Of a stretch of DNA of 50,455 nt, positions 16,153 through 24,466 are shown piece after piece. The stretch is from a virus. Both the position numbers and the translations under genes were made by a program. The stretch spans positions 1-50,455 of the IMG/VR virus record IMGVR_UViG_3300008952_000077; one strand, given 5' to 3'. The notes beneath the pieces are model-generated. The model worked only from the letters and a program-made list of their open reading frames with translations, was not told the origin of the DNA and made no database searches. Positions within the stretch are counted from its first letter, which is position 1. Each line of letters begins with the position of its first letter.

Positions 16153-17038
16153 CAGTGTCTCCCTCTTGACTATTACATAGTATAGTATGTTTGCGAGCGA
16201 TTGTCAAGCTGTCTGCCGGCTTTTGTATAAAGTTTTCGCTAGCCATATATTCTCTATATCCATCCCAGTTGCCAGCGTCCCAAAACCACTCAGTTTCATG
16301 TATCTTGCAGTTGGTTTCATCAACCTGCGAGAACACCGTGTTGATGCTGAACTTTCTGGCGCTCCATCGCTCATTAATTGGCAATTTTTTGGAGGGATAT
16401 TTTTCGCCATCTTCAGTATTGTAAAACGTTTTAGTTGTCTCAGAATTGACATACCTTCTGCATCTTTTAAAGTCTTCCCCAAACATGGTAAATGGTAAAT
16501 ATTTATTATCCTTGACAGTCTCGCCTTCAAACGATAAAAAGAAGTTATCTTGATGATGTAAAATATCAGCCCTCATTGCACGTAGTGAATAAATATTAAA
16601 GGCAGAATGCGGAAACGAAATATAATATTTTTCAGGCACGATCCACTTTGATAATCTGCTAGCGACATACCATGCGGAATGCATGCCGAACAGAGCGGAC
16701 CAACCATAAGAGTCGCGACGGTCGCGATCTTTCGGATGAATCGGCACATAGTAAATTGGTATCTCTTTGCGCTTGTCCTTATAATACTTTTCTTTTCTAT
16801 AATAATAAACTGGATCGTAAATCCATTCGCCAATAACCTTTCTTATTATGGGCGCCATGTCGTCGTTGGCAACAATCCATATCGTTTGGCAACCAGCAAG
16901 GGCACACTCAAATACCGATTTCTGGATCATGGTAAAATTTTCGTCAAGGGGCAGAAGACACCATGGATACTTCATCCCAAAGGTATCTTCGTAGTTGGCT
17001 ATGGGTATTATGCCCGCCATGTGAATATGTTTGCTCAT
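16145..17038 (-). CDS. nucleotidyltransferase-like protein (GT-A-type fold)
   Basis: The 297-residue protein opens with a strand-loop region (AGIIPIANYED...KYPWCLLPLD). IQKSVFECALAGCQTIWIVAND follows, in the arrangement of sugar-phosphate nucleotidyltransferases. The canonical GxGTRL signature is replaced by PIANYEDTFG, so activity is uncertain. The middle has IPIYYVPIHPKDRDRR and a WSALFGMHSAWYV block. With phosphomannomutase and cupin genes in the genome, it may act on a sugar nucleotide. Its 3' end overlaps the dnaE start and contains the dnaE promoter. Confidence 0.45.
   Translation of the reverse strand: MSKHIHMAGIIPIANYEDTFGMKYPWCLLPLDENFTMIQKSVFECALAGCQTIWIVANDDMAPIIRKVIGEWIYDPVYYYRKEKYYKDKRKEIPIYYVPIHPKDRDRRDSYGWSALFGMHSAWYVASRLSKWIVPEKYYISFPHSAFNIYSLRAMRADILHHQDNFFLSFEGETVKDNKYLPFTMFGEDFKRCRRYVNSETTKTFYNTEDGEKYPSKKLPINERWSARKFSINTVFSQVDETNCKIHETEWFWDAGNWDGYREYMASENFIQKPADSLTIARKHTILCNSQEGDTDE
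16179..16207 (-). promoter_or_regulatory. sigma70-type promoter for the polymerase III gene
   Basis: TTGACA (16207-16202), 17-bp spacer and TATACT (16184-16179). It lies inside the 3' end of the nucleotidyltransferase-like gene and 27 bp ahead of the dnaE ATG. Confidence 0.8.
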
Positions 17039-17850
17039 AAGTGTCTCAAATATTTTTGATAATGAAAAGAAGAACTATCAAGCTTGTCGAATTGCTCATC
17101 ACGAACGCTAGAATCGTAGATTTTTTTTTGCCTAGCAATTGTTGATGTTTTAAATTTGTAATGTTTTGGTTTGCCATTGGGCCCATAACTACTCAGCAGG
17201 CCTTTCATGCCTCTTTTCTCCATCTCTCTGACCACCTTAAATCTGGCCATGGTTTCTGAAAAATCAAAATCTTCGATCAGCTGTTTGTCAATGCTGGAAA
17301 TAGCGCAAGCATCCTTAACCTTAGTGTTCCCGCATATTCTATCAGACGAATAGAACCATATTTCTCTAACAAAGTCGTCATCTGTCCGAATGAAATCAAT
17401 TTCGTGTTTGCCTCCACTATTGAATGCAACCCAGTCGCAACACATTATTTTTTCACTGGGTGGCGAAGCAGTAAAGTCATGTAATTTTTCATAATGAACT
17501 TTAGCTATCTTAGAATATTCATTGAAACAAGTGATGGCGTTGTGCTCAAGTCGCATACTGGTGCAAAGATTTGAGGTTGGCATGTTGCCATCTAATGATA
17601 GCAAGAAAAGAAGCCTTTCCCATAGTAGTTCCTTCGGGAGTCCAATTCTCTTTTCTCCATCAAAGGTCGTTAAAGTTTTTCGAGTTTTACTCGAGAGTTT
17701 TAAGAAGTCAAAATCTACATCCGGTTCAAAATAATCAAACCTAAATGGTCTTTCTGCCTCGGAAAAGAATAGGGGATATCTATTGTTAAATGAATATACA
17801 ACGGCTTCCAGTGAGCTACCCAAAACTATGTCGCGATATTCATATATCAA
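17035..17850 (-). CDS. hypothetical protein, nucleotide-binding-like N-terminus
   Basis: The start is TTG at 17850, overlapping the stop of the previous gene. The 271-residue protein opens with a strand and loop (DIVLGSSLEAVVYSFNNRYPL). That resembles the start of UDP-galactopyranose-mutase-like or FAD/NAD proteins, but no GxGxxG is present. The rest (WERLLFLLSLDGNMP, MCCDWVAFNSGG) is not recognised. It overlaps the nucleotidyltransferase-like gene by 4 nt, so the pair may act together. Confidence 0.5.
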   Translation of the reverse strand: MIYEYRDIVLGSSLEAVVYSFNNRYPLFFSEAERPFRFDYFEPDVDFDFLKLSSKTRKTLTTFDGEKRIGLPKELLWERLLFLLSLDGNMPTSNLCTSMRLEHNAITCFNEYSKIAKVHYEKLHDFTASPPSEKIMCCDWVAFNSGGKHEIDFIRTDDDFVREIWFYSSDRICGNTKVKDACAISSIDKQLIEDFDFSETMARFKVVREMEKRGMKGLLSSYGPNGKPKHYKFKTSTIARQKKIYDSSVRDEQFDKLDSSSFHYQKYLRHL

Positions 17851-19034
17851 TCGCGTCTTCTAAACCCCGCTATCAAAGCAGCCATAAAAATAGTGTACAG
17901 GCTTCCACGATTAGCGACAGCGCAGCTACAGCCGGAAGAAGACTTCGTTCCCGGGTCGGATGACGCGGACGCGAACTCAAACGGGGCAGCTGTATCTTGA
18001 CCTTCTTCGTGCTCAAATCCAGTATCATGATGTTCCGGAGAATCGCCCGTGTCATCTTCTTCGGCGCTTGGTTCGTCTTCTTCTCCCGCTGGAATAAAAT
18101 ACGGTTGGGAAATAACTAAATCGCTTAAAGTTACGCCAAGTTCATGATGGAATGGATCGTACCAGCCAGTGTCAAAGTTCCCCACAAAGTTTAATTGATC
18201 TATCATGAAGGGCATGCCTTCTTCAACTTGAACACTCAAAAAGTATTCGTGGTATGCTGATTGTGTCTCTCTTGCACCAAGATTTAGATACATGTCCCAC
18301 GCCATCAGGTCGGCACGACCATCTACGAACACATCCCACTCATAAAGCGTGACTTCGTATTGGGTCTGCACAGAGTATTCTGACGAATGATAACCCTTTA
18401 CTTGGAGGTTACCGGCAGCTTGCATCTCGGCGCCTTCTTCGTCAATCTTATATTCGCCGTGTGCCATCACAGCACCCTCAGAGTCAGAGCCGATACCATA
18501 TGCGTTCTGGAATGTTACTTGCCCATAGGCGTCAATACCATACGATTCAAACGGAACCGACCAGTCCCAACGGAAGGCGCCCTGTTCACGCTCCACGTCA
18601 GTCATAGCCTCAACGCTTAGAACGGGATGTTCACCCCAATCACTCCACTCGTCTGCCCAGAGCTTACACTGTGCTCCTCGTGCCCAATCCCATGGAGCGT
18701 AGTAGCAGTCATGTCCCGGCGTAACCCGAGTCTTGATAACGGCAACATAAAAATCTGTACCCCTGTCGATTGATGACTGGAACCAGAAAAATTCCACAAT
18801 GGCATCAATGGTGTTATCATAAATGTCCGAGTTCCCAACGTAAAGGGTATTCCCCTCAAAAAAGGCGTACGGAAATCGGCCCTCACTGCCAGCGATGTCA
18901 GTAGCGTCTTCAAACGATACGTCCCAGTCTCCTTCTAAAATAGATGCGCCCGTATAGGACGTCTCGCTGGCACTTAAGTCTTCAGCGTGGGCCGGACCCA
19001 TGAGGCACAGCGATAATAGTAAGTTTGTAAACAT
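17847..19034 (-). CDS. secreted protein with MYXO-CTERM-like C-terminal anchor
   Basis: The start is ATG 19034, with AGGAG 5 nt upstream; an in-frame ATG at 19061 falls inside the promoter. The 395-residue protein has a signal peptide (1-17, cleaved after AHA), a large beta-rich domain (20-320), an Asp/Glu/Thr-rich linker (EEDDTGDSPEHHDTG), and a C-terminal tail (367-395). The tail has Cys369 and Cys371 (SGCSC), a hydrophobic segment and FRRRD. This is the layout of MYXO-CTERM sorting tails of Myxococcota. Its function (surface or outer-membrane display, or host-surface mimicry) is inferred. Confidence 0.7.
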   Translation of the reverse strand: MFTNLLLSLCLMGPAHAEDLSASETSYTGASILEGDWDVSFEDATDIAGSEGRFPYAFFEGNTLYVGNSDIYDNTIDAIVEFFWFQSSIDRGTDFYVAVIKTRVTPGHDCYYAPWDWARGAQCKLWADEWSDWGEHPVLSVEAMTDVEREQGAFRWDWSVPFESYGIDAYGQVTFQNAYGIGSDSEGAVMAHGEYKIDEEGAEMQAAGNLQVKGYHSSEYSVQTQYEVTLYEWDVFVDGRADLMAWDMYLNLGARETQSAYHEYFLSVQVEEGMPFMIDQLNFVGNFDTGWYDPFHHELGVTLSDLVISQPYFIPAGEEDEPSAEEDDTGDSPEHHDTGFEHEEGQDTAAPFEFASASSDPGTKSSSGCSCAVANRGSLYTIFMAALIAGFRRRD

Positions 19035-19059
19035 GTTTCTCCTGATATATGTTTGATAC

Positions 19060-19088
19060 ATTATAACTTAGTTAGCTGAAAATGTCAA
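19060..19088 (-). promoter_or_regulatory. sigma70-type promoter for the MYXO-CTERM protein gene
   Basis: TTGACA (19088-19083), 17-bp spacer and TATAAT (19065-19060), 25 bp ahead of the ATG at 19034. Confidence 0.85.
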
Positions 19089-19622
19089 CTATCTTTTGTG
19101 GAGCCCGTAAGAATCGTAGCCGCCGAGCCACCAATTTGGGTGCATTATGTGGCTTCTGTGGCTGTAGTGTTGCCACCCCAAGGCATGACCTATCTCGTGT
19201 TCAAGCACGCGTTCCTTGCGGCCAGATCTTGGAAAAATGAAAATTTTTGCCTTGATAATCTCATCAGTGAATTTGCTTGTATATAATCTTGTTGCGGCCA
19301 TTTTATCATCGGCGATCCCTTGGGATGGTAAAACGATAGCTATCTCATTATCTTTCGGGTTCATGCAGAGTGAATGGCGGTCTAAATAAATTTCTCCAAA
19401 TTCATAACCTAGCCGTTCCCAATAATTGACGGCCCTCCGGACTCTCCCCAAGGACACTTCCGTATCTTGGCATACTCTAATCATAGGCGGCTGGCTCCAC
19501 TTATATTTTTTCAATGGTTTTTGAGAAAATACTGAGACCTTATAAAATTTTGTAAACGGATTGTGGTCATAAGCCGCACTATCAGTTTGAAAGGCCATTA
19601 AAAATAACAGGAGAAACATCAT
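19089..19622 (-). CDS. secreted metzincin-like zinc metalloprotease
   Basis: The 177-residue protein has an N-terminal hydrophobic signal (about 1-17). Near the C-terminus are the zinc-binding helix HEIGHALGWQH (142-152) and the Met-turn SHIM (157-160), the HExxHxxGxxH plus Met signature of metzincins (matrixin-like). It has no visible propeptide cysteine switch and is about the size of a bare catalytic domain. It lies between the endolysin and the MYXO-CTERM protein, so it may degrade host envelope proteins during lysis or outside the cell. Confidence 0.8.
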   Translation of the reverse strand: MMFLLLFLMAFQTDSAAYDHNPFTKFYKVSVFSQKPLKKYKWSQPPMIRVCQDTEVSLGRVRRAVNYWERLGYEFGEIYLDRHSLCMNPKDNEIAIVLPSQGIADDKMAATRLYTSKFTDEIIKAKIFIFPRSGRKERVLEHEIGHALGWQHYSHRSHIMHPNWWLGGYDSYGLHKR

Positions 19623-20528
19623 TCATAGTTCTTCCTTCACTTCATCAAGCAGTGCTTTGATGTCTAGGCCGGCACAATCGATCTTTCGCTTGCTAACGTG
19701 ATAATGACTTACGAATCCTTTAAATTTTCCATATGCCACATTTTGTTGATAGTAATTTGAAGTTTTGCCAAATTGATTGAGGGGCGTTTCGTATGGGATC
19801 CCAGCTGCTTGATGGATTGCTTTCCACAAAGCCTTGAGAGCCTTAATTTGTTCAGGATAAAATCCCATAAAGGGCCCAAGTTCATGGCCATTAATATATG
19901 CCTTTTCGATTATTGGTCGCTCGCCGAAACCATTTTCCACGTACCAAGATTGATATTTGGGGTAGTAAGCATTTGAGATTTCAACGCCGACTGAGGGCCT
20001 GTTGGTTCTTTCGGAGCCGGCATGCCAAGCAGCGTGCTGCATGTCCATAGTTTGGTATATGGTGCCGTCATTGTCAATGAGGAAGTGAACTGAGATTCCT
20101 CTTTTATCCAAAACTCTCTGACAAGATTTAGAACTGAGGCAAACATCCCAATGGTTAACAAAATATCTAATTTTTCGTTTTGGCCGGCCGGTGTAATCGT
20201 AATACGTCCCACGTTTGGTTTTCAAGCCGTTGGGCTCTGACCATAAAACAACCTTGTCCCAGTCAATGTGGGTAAAGTTTCCATTAAAAACAACATAATT
20301 TGAATACTGGCATTTGTCGGGCGTGTGATCATCAATATTCTCTTGCCTTTCTGTCCAGAGGCGACGAAACGTAGCTGGGCCACACAAACCATCAGCTATA
20401 AGTCCCAGAGCCCTTTGAAACACCTTAACGGCCCTTGTCAATTTATCATCAAAGTATTTTTCACCAAACCACGACGGATCCCATCCGAGCTTAGCAGCCG
20501 AAGCTTCGTTATAAAAGTTTTTGTCCAT
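19623..20528 (-). CDS. endolysin: peptidoglycan-binding domain plus N-acetylmuramoyl-L-alanine amidase
   Basis: The 301-residue protein has an N-terminal peptidoglycan-binding domain (about 20-60, LTRAVKVFQRALGLIADGLCGPAT). An Amidase_2 domain (about 118-295) follows, with zinc ligands His126 (NHWD), His277 and Cys285; the last two are 8 residues apart, as in T7 lysozyme. It cuts the amide between MurNAc and L-Ala of host murein. No signal peptide is seen, and no holin is evident nearby. The four adjoining genes 17847-20528 look like a lysis/secretion set. Confidence 0.88.
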   Translation of the reverse strand: MDKNFYNEASAAKLGWDPSWFGEKYFDDKLTRAVKVFQRALGLIADGLCGPATFRRLWTERQENIDDHTPDKCQYSNYVVFNGNFTHIDWDKVVLWSEPNGLKTKRGTYYDYTGRPKRKIRYFVNHWDVCLSSKSCQRVLDKRGISVHFLIDNDGTIYQTMDMQHAAWHAGSERTNRPSVGVEISNAYYPKYQSWYVENGFGERPIIEKAYINGHELGPFMGFYPEQIKALKALWKAIHQAAGIPYETPLNQFGKTSNYYQQNVAYGKFKGFVSHYHVSKRKIDCAGLDIKALLDEVKEEL

Positions 20529-20543
20529 TTAAGATACGTCCTG

Positions 20544-20816
20544 TTAGATTATGCCCACAATATAATTATCTTGTATAATAGAATATGTCGTGTTGTTCAC
20601 GGTTATTTCTTCAATCATGCTATTATCGACAACCACTTGGCTGCCCTTTGATAGCTCAAATCTGACGTCTTCGGCCCAGTCAAGCACGTCAGTACACACG
20701 TATCTTTCTTCGGTAGGCTTGAAGTCTTCGGGCAACAGGATTCCCATTGGGGTTTCGGTTTCGTTTTTTGGAGGTCTATTCTCAATAAGAACGTACCGAT
20801 TGACTGGCTTAAACAC
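20544..20816 (-). CDS. GroES-like co-chaperonin
   Basis: The GTG start at 20816 has AAGGAG upstream. The 90-residue protein follows GroES from end to end. FKPVNRYVLIE is the first strand. ETPMGILLPED is the mobile loop that binds GroEL (GG-I-V-L equivalent). DVRFELSKGSQVVVDN is the central KVGD-like turn, and NNTTYSIIQDNYIVGII the C-terminal strand. It would cap the GroEL encoded at 3571-5148. The mobile loop MGILLP differs from host GroES, as in phage co-chaperonins such as gp31. Confidence 0.75.
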   Translation of the reverse strand: MFKPVNRYVLIENRPPKNETETPMGILLPEDFKPTEERYVCTDVLDWAEDVRFELSKGSQVVVDNSMIEEITVNNTTYSIIQDNYIVGII

Positions 20817-21042
20817 GGGCTATCTCCTTTAGTAATATTTTCTCGTGATTTTTGTAATTATTTTCGTCTAGAAACACGTTTGTGCGTGCGAGACACTGTT
20901 CACAGACCAACGAAACACAGACATTGGCGCCCGAGGTAGCTTTAATATTACCCGTTGGTCTCCACTGGCAAAGTTCTGTGTCTCGCTGCTTACAATTAAT
21001 AAGTAGTTCGCGTTTTTCTAGTAAGTGATTAAAATTTTTCAA
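20809..21042 (-). CDS. small Cys-rich zinc-ribbon-like protein
   Basis: The best start is TTG 21042: AGGAGG sits 5 nt upstream, whereas an in-frame ATG at 21063 lies in the reductase gene and lacks a site. The 77-residue protein has Cys in INCKQRDTELC and a later VCVSLVCEQC, giving a probable zinc ribbon of one or two sites. It lies directly after the reductase gene and overlaps the GroES-like gene by 8 nt. Function unknown. Confidence 0.5.
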   Translation of the reverse strand: MKNFNHLLEKRELLINCKQRDTELCQWRPTGNIKATSGANVCVSLVCEQCLARTNVFLDENNYKNHEKILLKEIARV

Positions 21043-21050
21043 ATTTCCTC

Positions 21051-23015
21051 CTAAATGATACAAGATTCGCCATCACAAAATTTAGTTCCTGAGCCACCTT
21101 CAGCATCAAATCTGGTGATTGGTGTGATATTTGCCGAGAGTTCATGATAACGTTCTTCTGTGATCGGTTCATATGGCGCCTGTTCATATCCAGTCTCTTC
21201 ATACTTTAGAAACGAGACTGCTTTGAGGCGTGTTTCATACATTTCAAGTGCGTCCTTGATTTGATCTGCTTCGTCGGGCTTAAAAGTAACTGTGACAGAT
21301 ACTGAATTATCAGCCCAGTAATGCTGGTACTGTGCGGCTATTTCTAACTGTTCCCACATGCTTATCTCTTTCTTTCCTTTGAGGAAATACGGTTCCTTAA
21401 CGGGGAATTCAACGCATACAGTATTAGGAGTGTACATATCATCTTCAATATTATATCCTGACTCGCGCAATTTGTCAATCATTTTGCTATCTTTTGAGAA
21501 CCTGATCCTCCTAATATAATATTCATCCTCTGGAAAGTGAATCCCCGGAGTAGACCCATTAAGCAGCGAAACAGTGCCGGAAGGTTTGATACTAGTCATG
21601 CGAACAGACTTTGGAATGCACAGCCAGTCAGAGTAGTCTTCATCCAGACTCTTAATGTGCTCGTAAGCATTGTCACACCAATTTAAAACCTCGCGACGGC
21701 CATGTTTATTAAATGCTTGAACAACACCGGACTGAGAAAGTCCAATTCGCCGGTTCTTAAGCATTTTTGCATTTGTTTCTGGCCAATGAGTATTAGAAAG
21801 CGTGACTGTCTTGCCGTAAAGGTAAGCAATCTTTAAAGTTTTTAGATAGTCTTCATATGTATCGTGTTTTGCAGGGAATGTTTCAACAAGACAGCATAAC
21901 TCCGCATCTTCAAGCTGCTGTTCAACACAAGGATTAAAACCCATAACACTCTTGTCATCATCCCTAGGTTCATCAGCCATGCGACCGCGAGTTCGTGCAT
22001 TATTGAGCCAGATATAGCCCGGCTCACCATTGCTTTGTGATTGTTTGGCGTGCCATGTGTAATCCATGCCGACTAAAGCGTGGAAAGAATTGTTAGAACC
22101 CCAACGGTGATGATACAATTTTTCTTGATCGTTCTTCATTTCAAGGTAGTGTTTATCATCATGGGCTCCCATCGCAAGTGCTGCAGAGCGCCTTACGTTA
22201 CCCGATACGACACAGCGGCCAATAAGATTTTCAGTGTCAACGATGTCAACAGAGGTAATTTTTTGACCGATGCGACTGTCATATAGTTCCTTCAGATTTT
22301 CGTGTAACTCAATTAAGGGATCAGGGCCCGAGGAAGTTCCGCCGAAACCCTTTATGGGGGCCCCGTAACCACGTATTAGAGAGTAATCAAATTTTGGCAC
22401 TTGGTTGCCGAAAAAATATCCGTCCAGAAGAACTTTAACGGAGTCAACCCAGCCTTCCCGACTGTCTTCAACAAAATGAATTTCGCTTGTGTGTTGTGGC
22501 TCTCGGATCGTTACTGTGTCGGCCCCTAACGTATCAAAACCAACCCCAATGCCAACCATTAAAGCATCCATCATCCATGCAAAAAGGTATCCCCCTTTGG
22601 ACGACAAATCCTTTGTGGAGCGGAATGCGCAATTGAACAATCCGGCGGCAGTTCGCTCTTCAATAAATTTGGTGCCCATCATCCACAGGCCGCGGCCGGG
22701 TGGGGTCCATTTCAAATTAAACAATCGATCATAAGCGTCTTTGGCTGTCTTTTGAGCTTTGCTGTCATTCCATTCTAATCCAAGCATGAAAACATGCTGT
22801 TTTTGCATGTTAAACATGCCCTCAATAACTCTCCGGCACGTGTGAAGCCACTCCTCGGTGCCCTTCAGGTCTGGGTCAAACTCGGATAGCCTTCTGGAAT
22901 ATGTGCGCTTAAAGGTAACGTACCCTAGAGGGCCCCAAGGCACCTCTTTTTCTCTGTATTGTTCAATAAAGGTATCTGATAGCTTAAATTTTCTAATATT
23001 GTCGATTGTTCTCAT
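21051..23015 (-). CDS. nrdJ: class II (adenosylcobalamin-dependent) ribonucleotide reductase
   Basis: The 654-residue enzyme reduces ribonucleotides to deoxyribonucleotides using adenosylcobalamin. The active-site Cys is in NPCVEQQLE. The redox pair is in GLFNCAF and in CCLVETF. The loop SIKPSGTVSLLNGSTPG precedes the C-terminal half. A C-terminal redox pair, FCDGESC (Cys647 and Cys652), resupplies electrons. It is closest to monomeric RTPR-type enzymes, which are about 740 residues, so it is somewhat compact. It needs host B12 and a thioredoxin, and works without oxygen. Confidence 0.9.
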   Translation of the reverse strand: MRTIDNIRKFKLSDTFIEQYREKEVPWGPLGYVTFKRTYSRRLSEFDPDLKGTEEWLHTCRRVIEGMFNMQKQHVFMLGLEWNDSKAQKTAKDAYDRLFNLKWTPPGRGLWMMGTKFIEERTAAGLFNCAFRSTKDLSSKGGYLFAWMMDALMVGIGVGFDTLGADTVTIREPQHTSEIHFVEDSREGWVDSVKVLLDGYFFGNQVPKFDYSLIRGYGAPIKGFGGTSSGPDPLIELHENLKELYDSRIGQKITSVDIVDTENLIGRCVVSGNVRRSAALAMGAHDDKHYLEMKNDQEKLYHHRWGSNNSFHALVGMDYTWHAKQSQSNGEPGYIWLNNARTRGRMADEPRDDDKSVMGFNPCVEQQLEDAELCCLVETFPAKHDTYEDYLKTLKIAYLYGKTVTLSNTHWPETNAKMLKNRRIGLSQSGVVQAFNKHGRREVLNWCDNAYEHIKSLDEDYSDWLCIPKSVRMTSIKPSGTVSLLNGSTPGIHFPEDEYYIRRIRFSKDSKMIDKLRESGYNIEDDMYTPNTVCVEFPVKEPYFLKGKKEISMWEQLEIAAQYQHYWADNSVSVTVTFKPDEADQIKDALEMYETRLKAVSFLKYEETGYEQAPYEPITEERYHELSANITPITRFDAEGGSGTKFCDGESCII

Positions 23016-23021
23016 TATAAT

Positions 23022-24401
23022 TTATTTCCTTCTAGTTTTAAATTTTTCATAACGATTTTGCAGAATATTTCTCTGCTCTTTGGCAGTAACCGGTGCCGGG
23101 CTCATAGGTAGGCTGCTGTTGATTGGTGTGGGTGATATTTTTGGAAGCATCTTAATACAAACATTTGAAGTGTCCATGAATATATCATAAATAATACCGT
23201 CCGGGCCGTTTCGGTTCTTAGCGATGAACATTTTTCCCTGATTTTTTTGTTTATCCTCAATGGTACGCGATATAGTACAAATAAAATCAGCAACAAAACA
23301 TTTATTAAATGCTTCTGAAATTTGTTCCATCGTAATTACTTCGGCGTTGAGGCCTGAACGATTTGTCTGAGAAGCTGTCCAAACGGGGCATTCAAACTCT
23401 TGAGATATCGCCCTGAGTTCTTCGTAAATAGATTCTAGCTCATTACGTTTTTCCTTACGAACAGTCACGGGCTTGAGTAGATCGGCGTAATCAACCACAA
23501 TCATACCGGGCCTGATCCCTCTTTTGATCAACTTTGATAAATGGGTCTTGATAGTATTAGTCGAGGCTGATTTTGTTGGATATTCTTTAACTATCAACTT
23601 ACCTTCAATGTCCTTGACAATATCGTAAATTTCGCTTTTAAAGCCTTTCAACTCAGATAACGGATAGCTCGTGATACAGCTATCATACCTAGATGCTACA
23701 ACGGTGTCCTGCAACTCAAGCGTATAATGTATTACTGTTTTGCCTTCCTTGATTGCTTGGGCGCCTAAGTGAACCAATACCATAGACTTGCCGGCGCCAG
23801 TGGGAGCAATAACAACCCCTAATTCACTCTTGCCTAAGCCGCCGCTGCAAATATTGTCAATATCGCTCCAGCCGGTTGACACAGGTTTACGAAACTTTGG
23901 AATAAATCTTTGTTCAAAATCGGCCAAATAATCATAGCCGAAATTGTTATCGGAACCCAGCTTTAAAGCATCGTTAATGACTTTTGAGATTTCATCAAAT
24001 GAGCACGATTGCAGCAGGTTAACTGATTCAATCATCGCCTCTTTTAATTTTTGCTTACGACAGAACTCTAAAGATACCTCTTTAATATATTCGCAGTCCG
24101 CCACTTCATTGATTTCAATGCGATTACAATAATCAAATAATTGTTTTTCGGCCACCTCATCATCAAGGTCTTCTGTCTTAAAAATCGTCAGTAACGCTTG
24201 ACTAGACGGATGCTTGCTGTATTTGTGCCTATACTTCATCAACTTACTAACGAAGATCTTCAAGTACTCAAGTTCAAGAAAGTTAATATCTAGAACTTCC
24301 GTTATTTGGTCTGCGAAAGTGCGATCTTCAAGGATAAGTTGTACCAACCCTTCTTGAAAGGATTTACCATATCTACTAAAATCAATTTTTTCTGTCAGCA
24401 T
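23022..24401 (-). CDS. replicative DNA helicase (DnaB/gp41-like)
   Basis: The 459-residue protein has an N-terminal helical domain (1-150), then a RecA-type motor. Walker A is APTGAGKS at about 199-206, and Walker B/MIVVDYADLL about 110 residues later. A late WTASQTNRSG and a SEAFNKCFVADFI arginine-finger-region helix follow. It unwinds DNA at the phage fork and is likely loaded with the phage polymerase. It overlaps no gene and is preceded by its own promoter at 24423-24450. No primase domain is fused. Confidence 0.85.
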   Translation of the reverse strand: MLTEKIDFSRYGKSFQEGLVQLILEDRTFADQITEVLDINFLELEYLKIFVSKLMKYRHKYSKHPSSQALLTIFKTEDLDDEVAEKQLFDYCNRIEINEVADCEYIKEVSLEFCRKQKLKEAMIESVNLLQSCSFDEISKVINDALKLGSDNNFGYDYLADFEQRFIPKFRKPVSTGWSDIDNICSGGLGKSELGVVIAPTGAGKSMVLVHLGAQAIKEGKTVIHYTLELQDTVVASRYDSCITSYPLSELKGFKSEIYDIVKDIEGKLIVKEYPTKSASTNTIKTHLSKLIKRGIRPGMIVVDYADLLKPVTVRKEKRNELESIYEELRAISQEFECPVWTASQTNRSGLNAEVITMEQISEAFNKCFVADFICTISRTIEDKQKNQGKMFIAKNRNGPDGIIYDIFMDTSNVCIKMLPKISPTPINSSLPMSPAPVTAKEQRNILQNRYEKFKTRRK

Positions 24402-24422
24402 ATTCCTCTCAATATCTTAATA

Positions 24423-24450
24423 ACTATAACATTTCCAGCCGTAAAGTCAA
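24423..24450 (-). promoter_or_regulatory. sigma70-type promoter for the helicase gene
   Basis: TTGACT (24450-24445), 16-bp spacer and TATAGT (24428-24423), 21 bp ahead of ATG 24401. Confidence 0.65.
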
Positions 24451-24466
24451 GCTGAAAACTCTCAAA

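Noticed and set aside
19035-19061. Longer start (19061) for the MYXO-CTERM protein
   Set aside because: The region contains the -10 box and hides the signal peptide; ATG 19034 has a good ribosome site.
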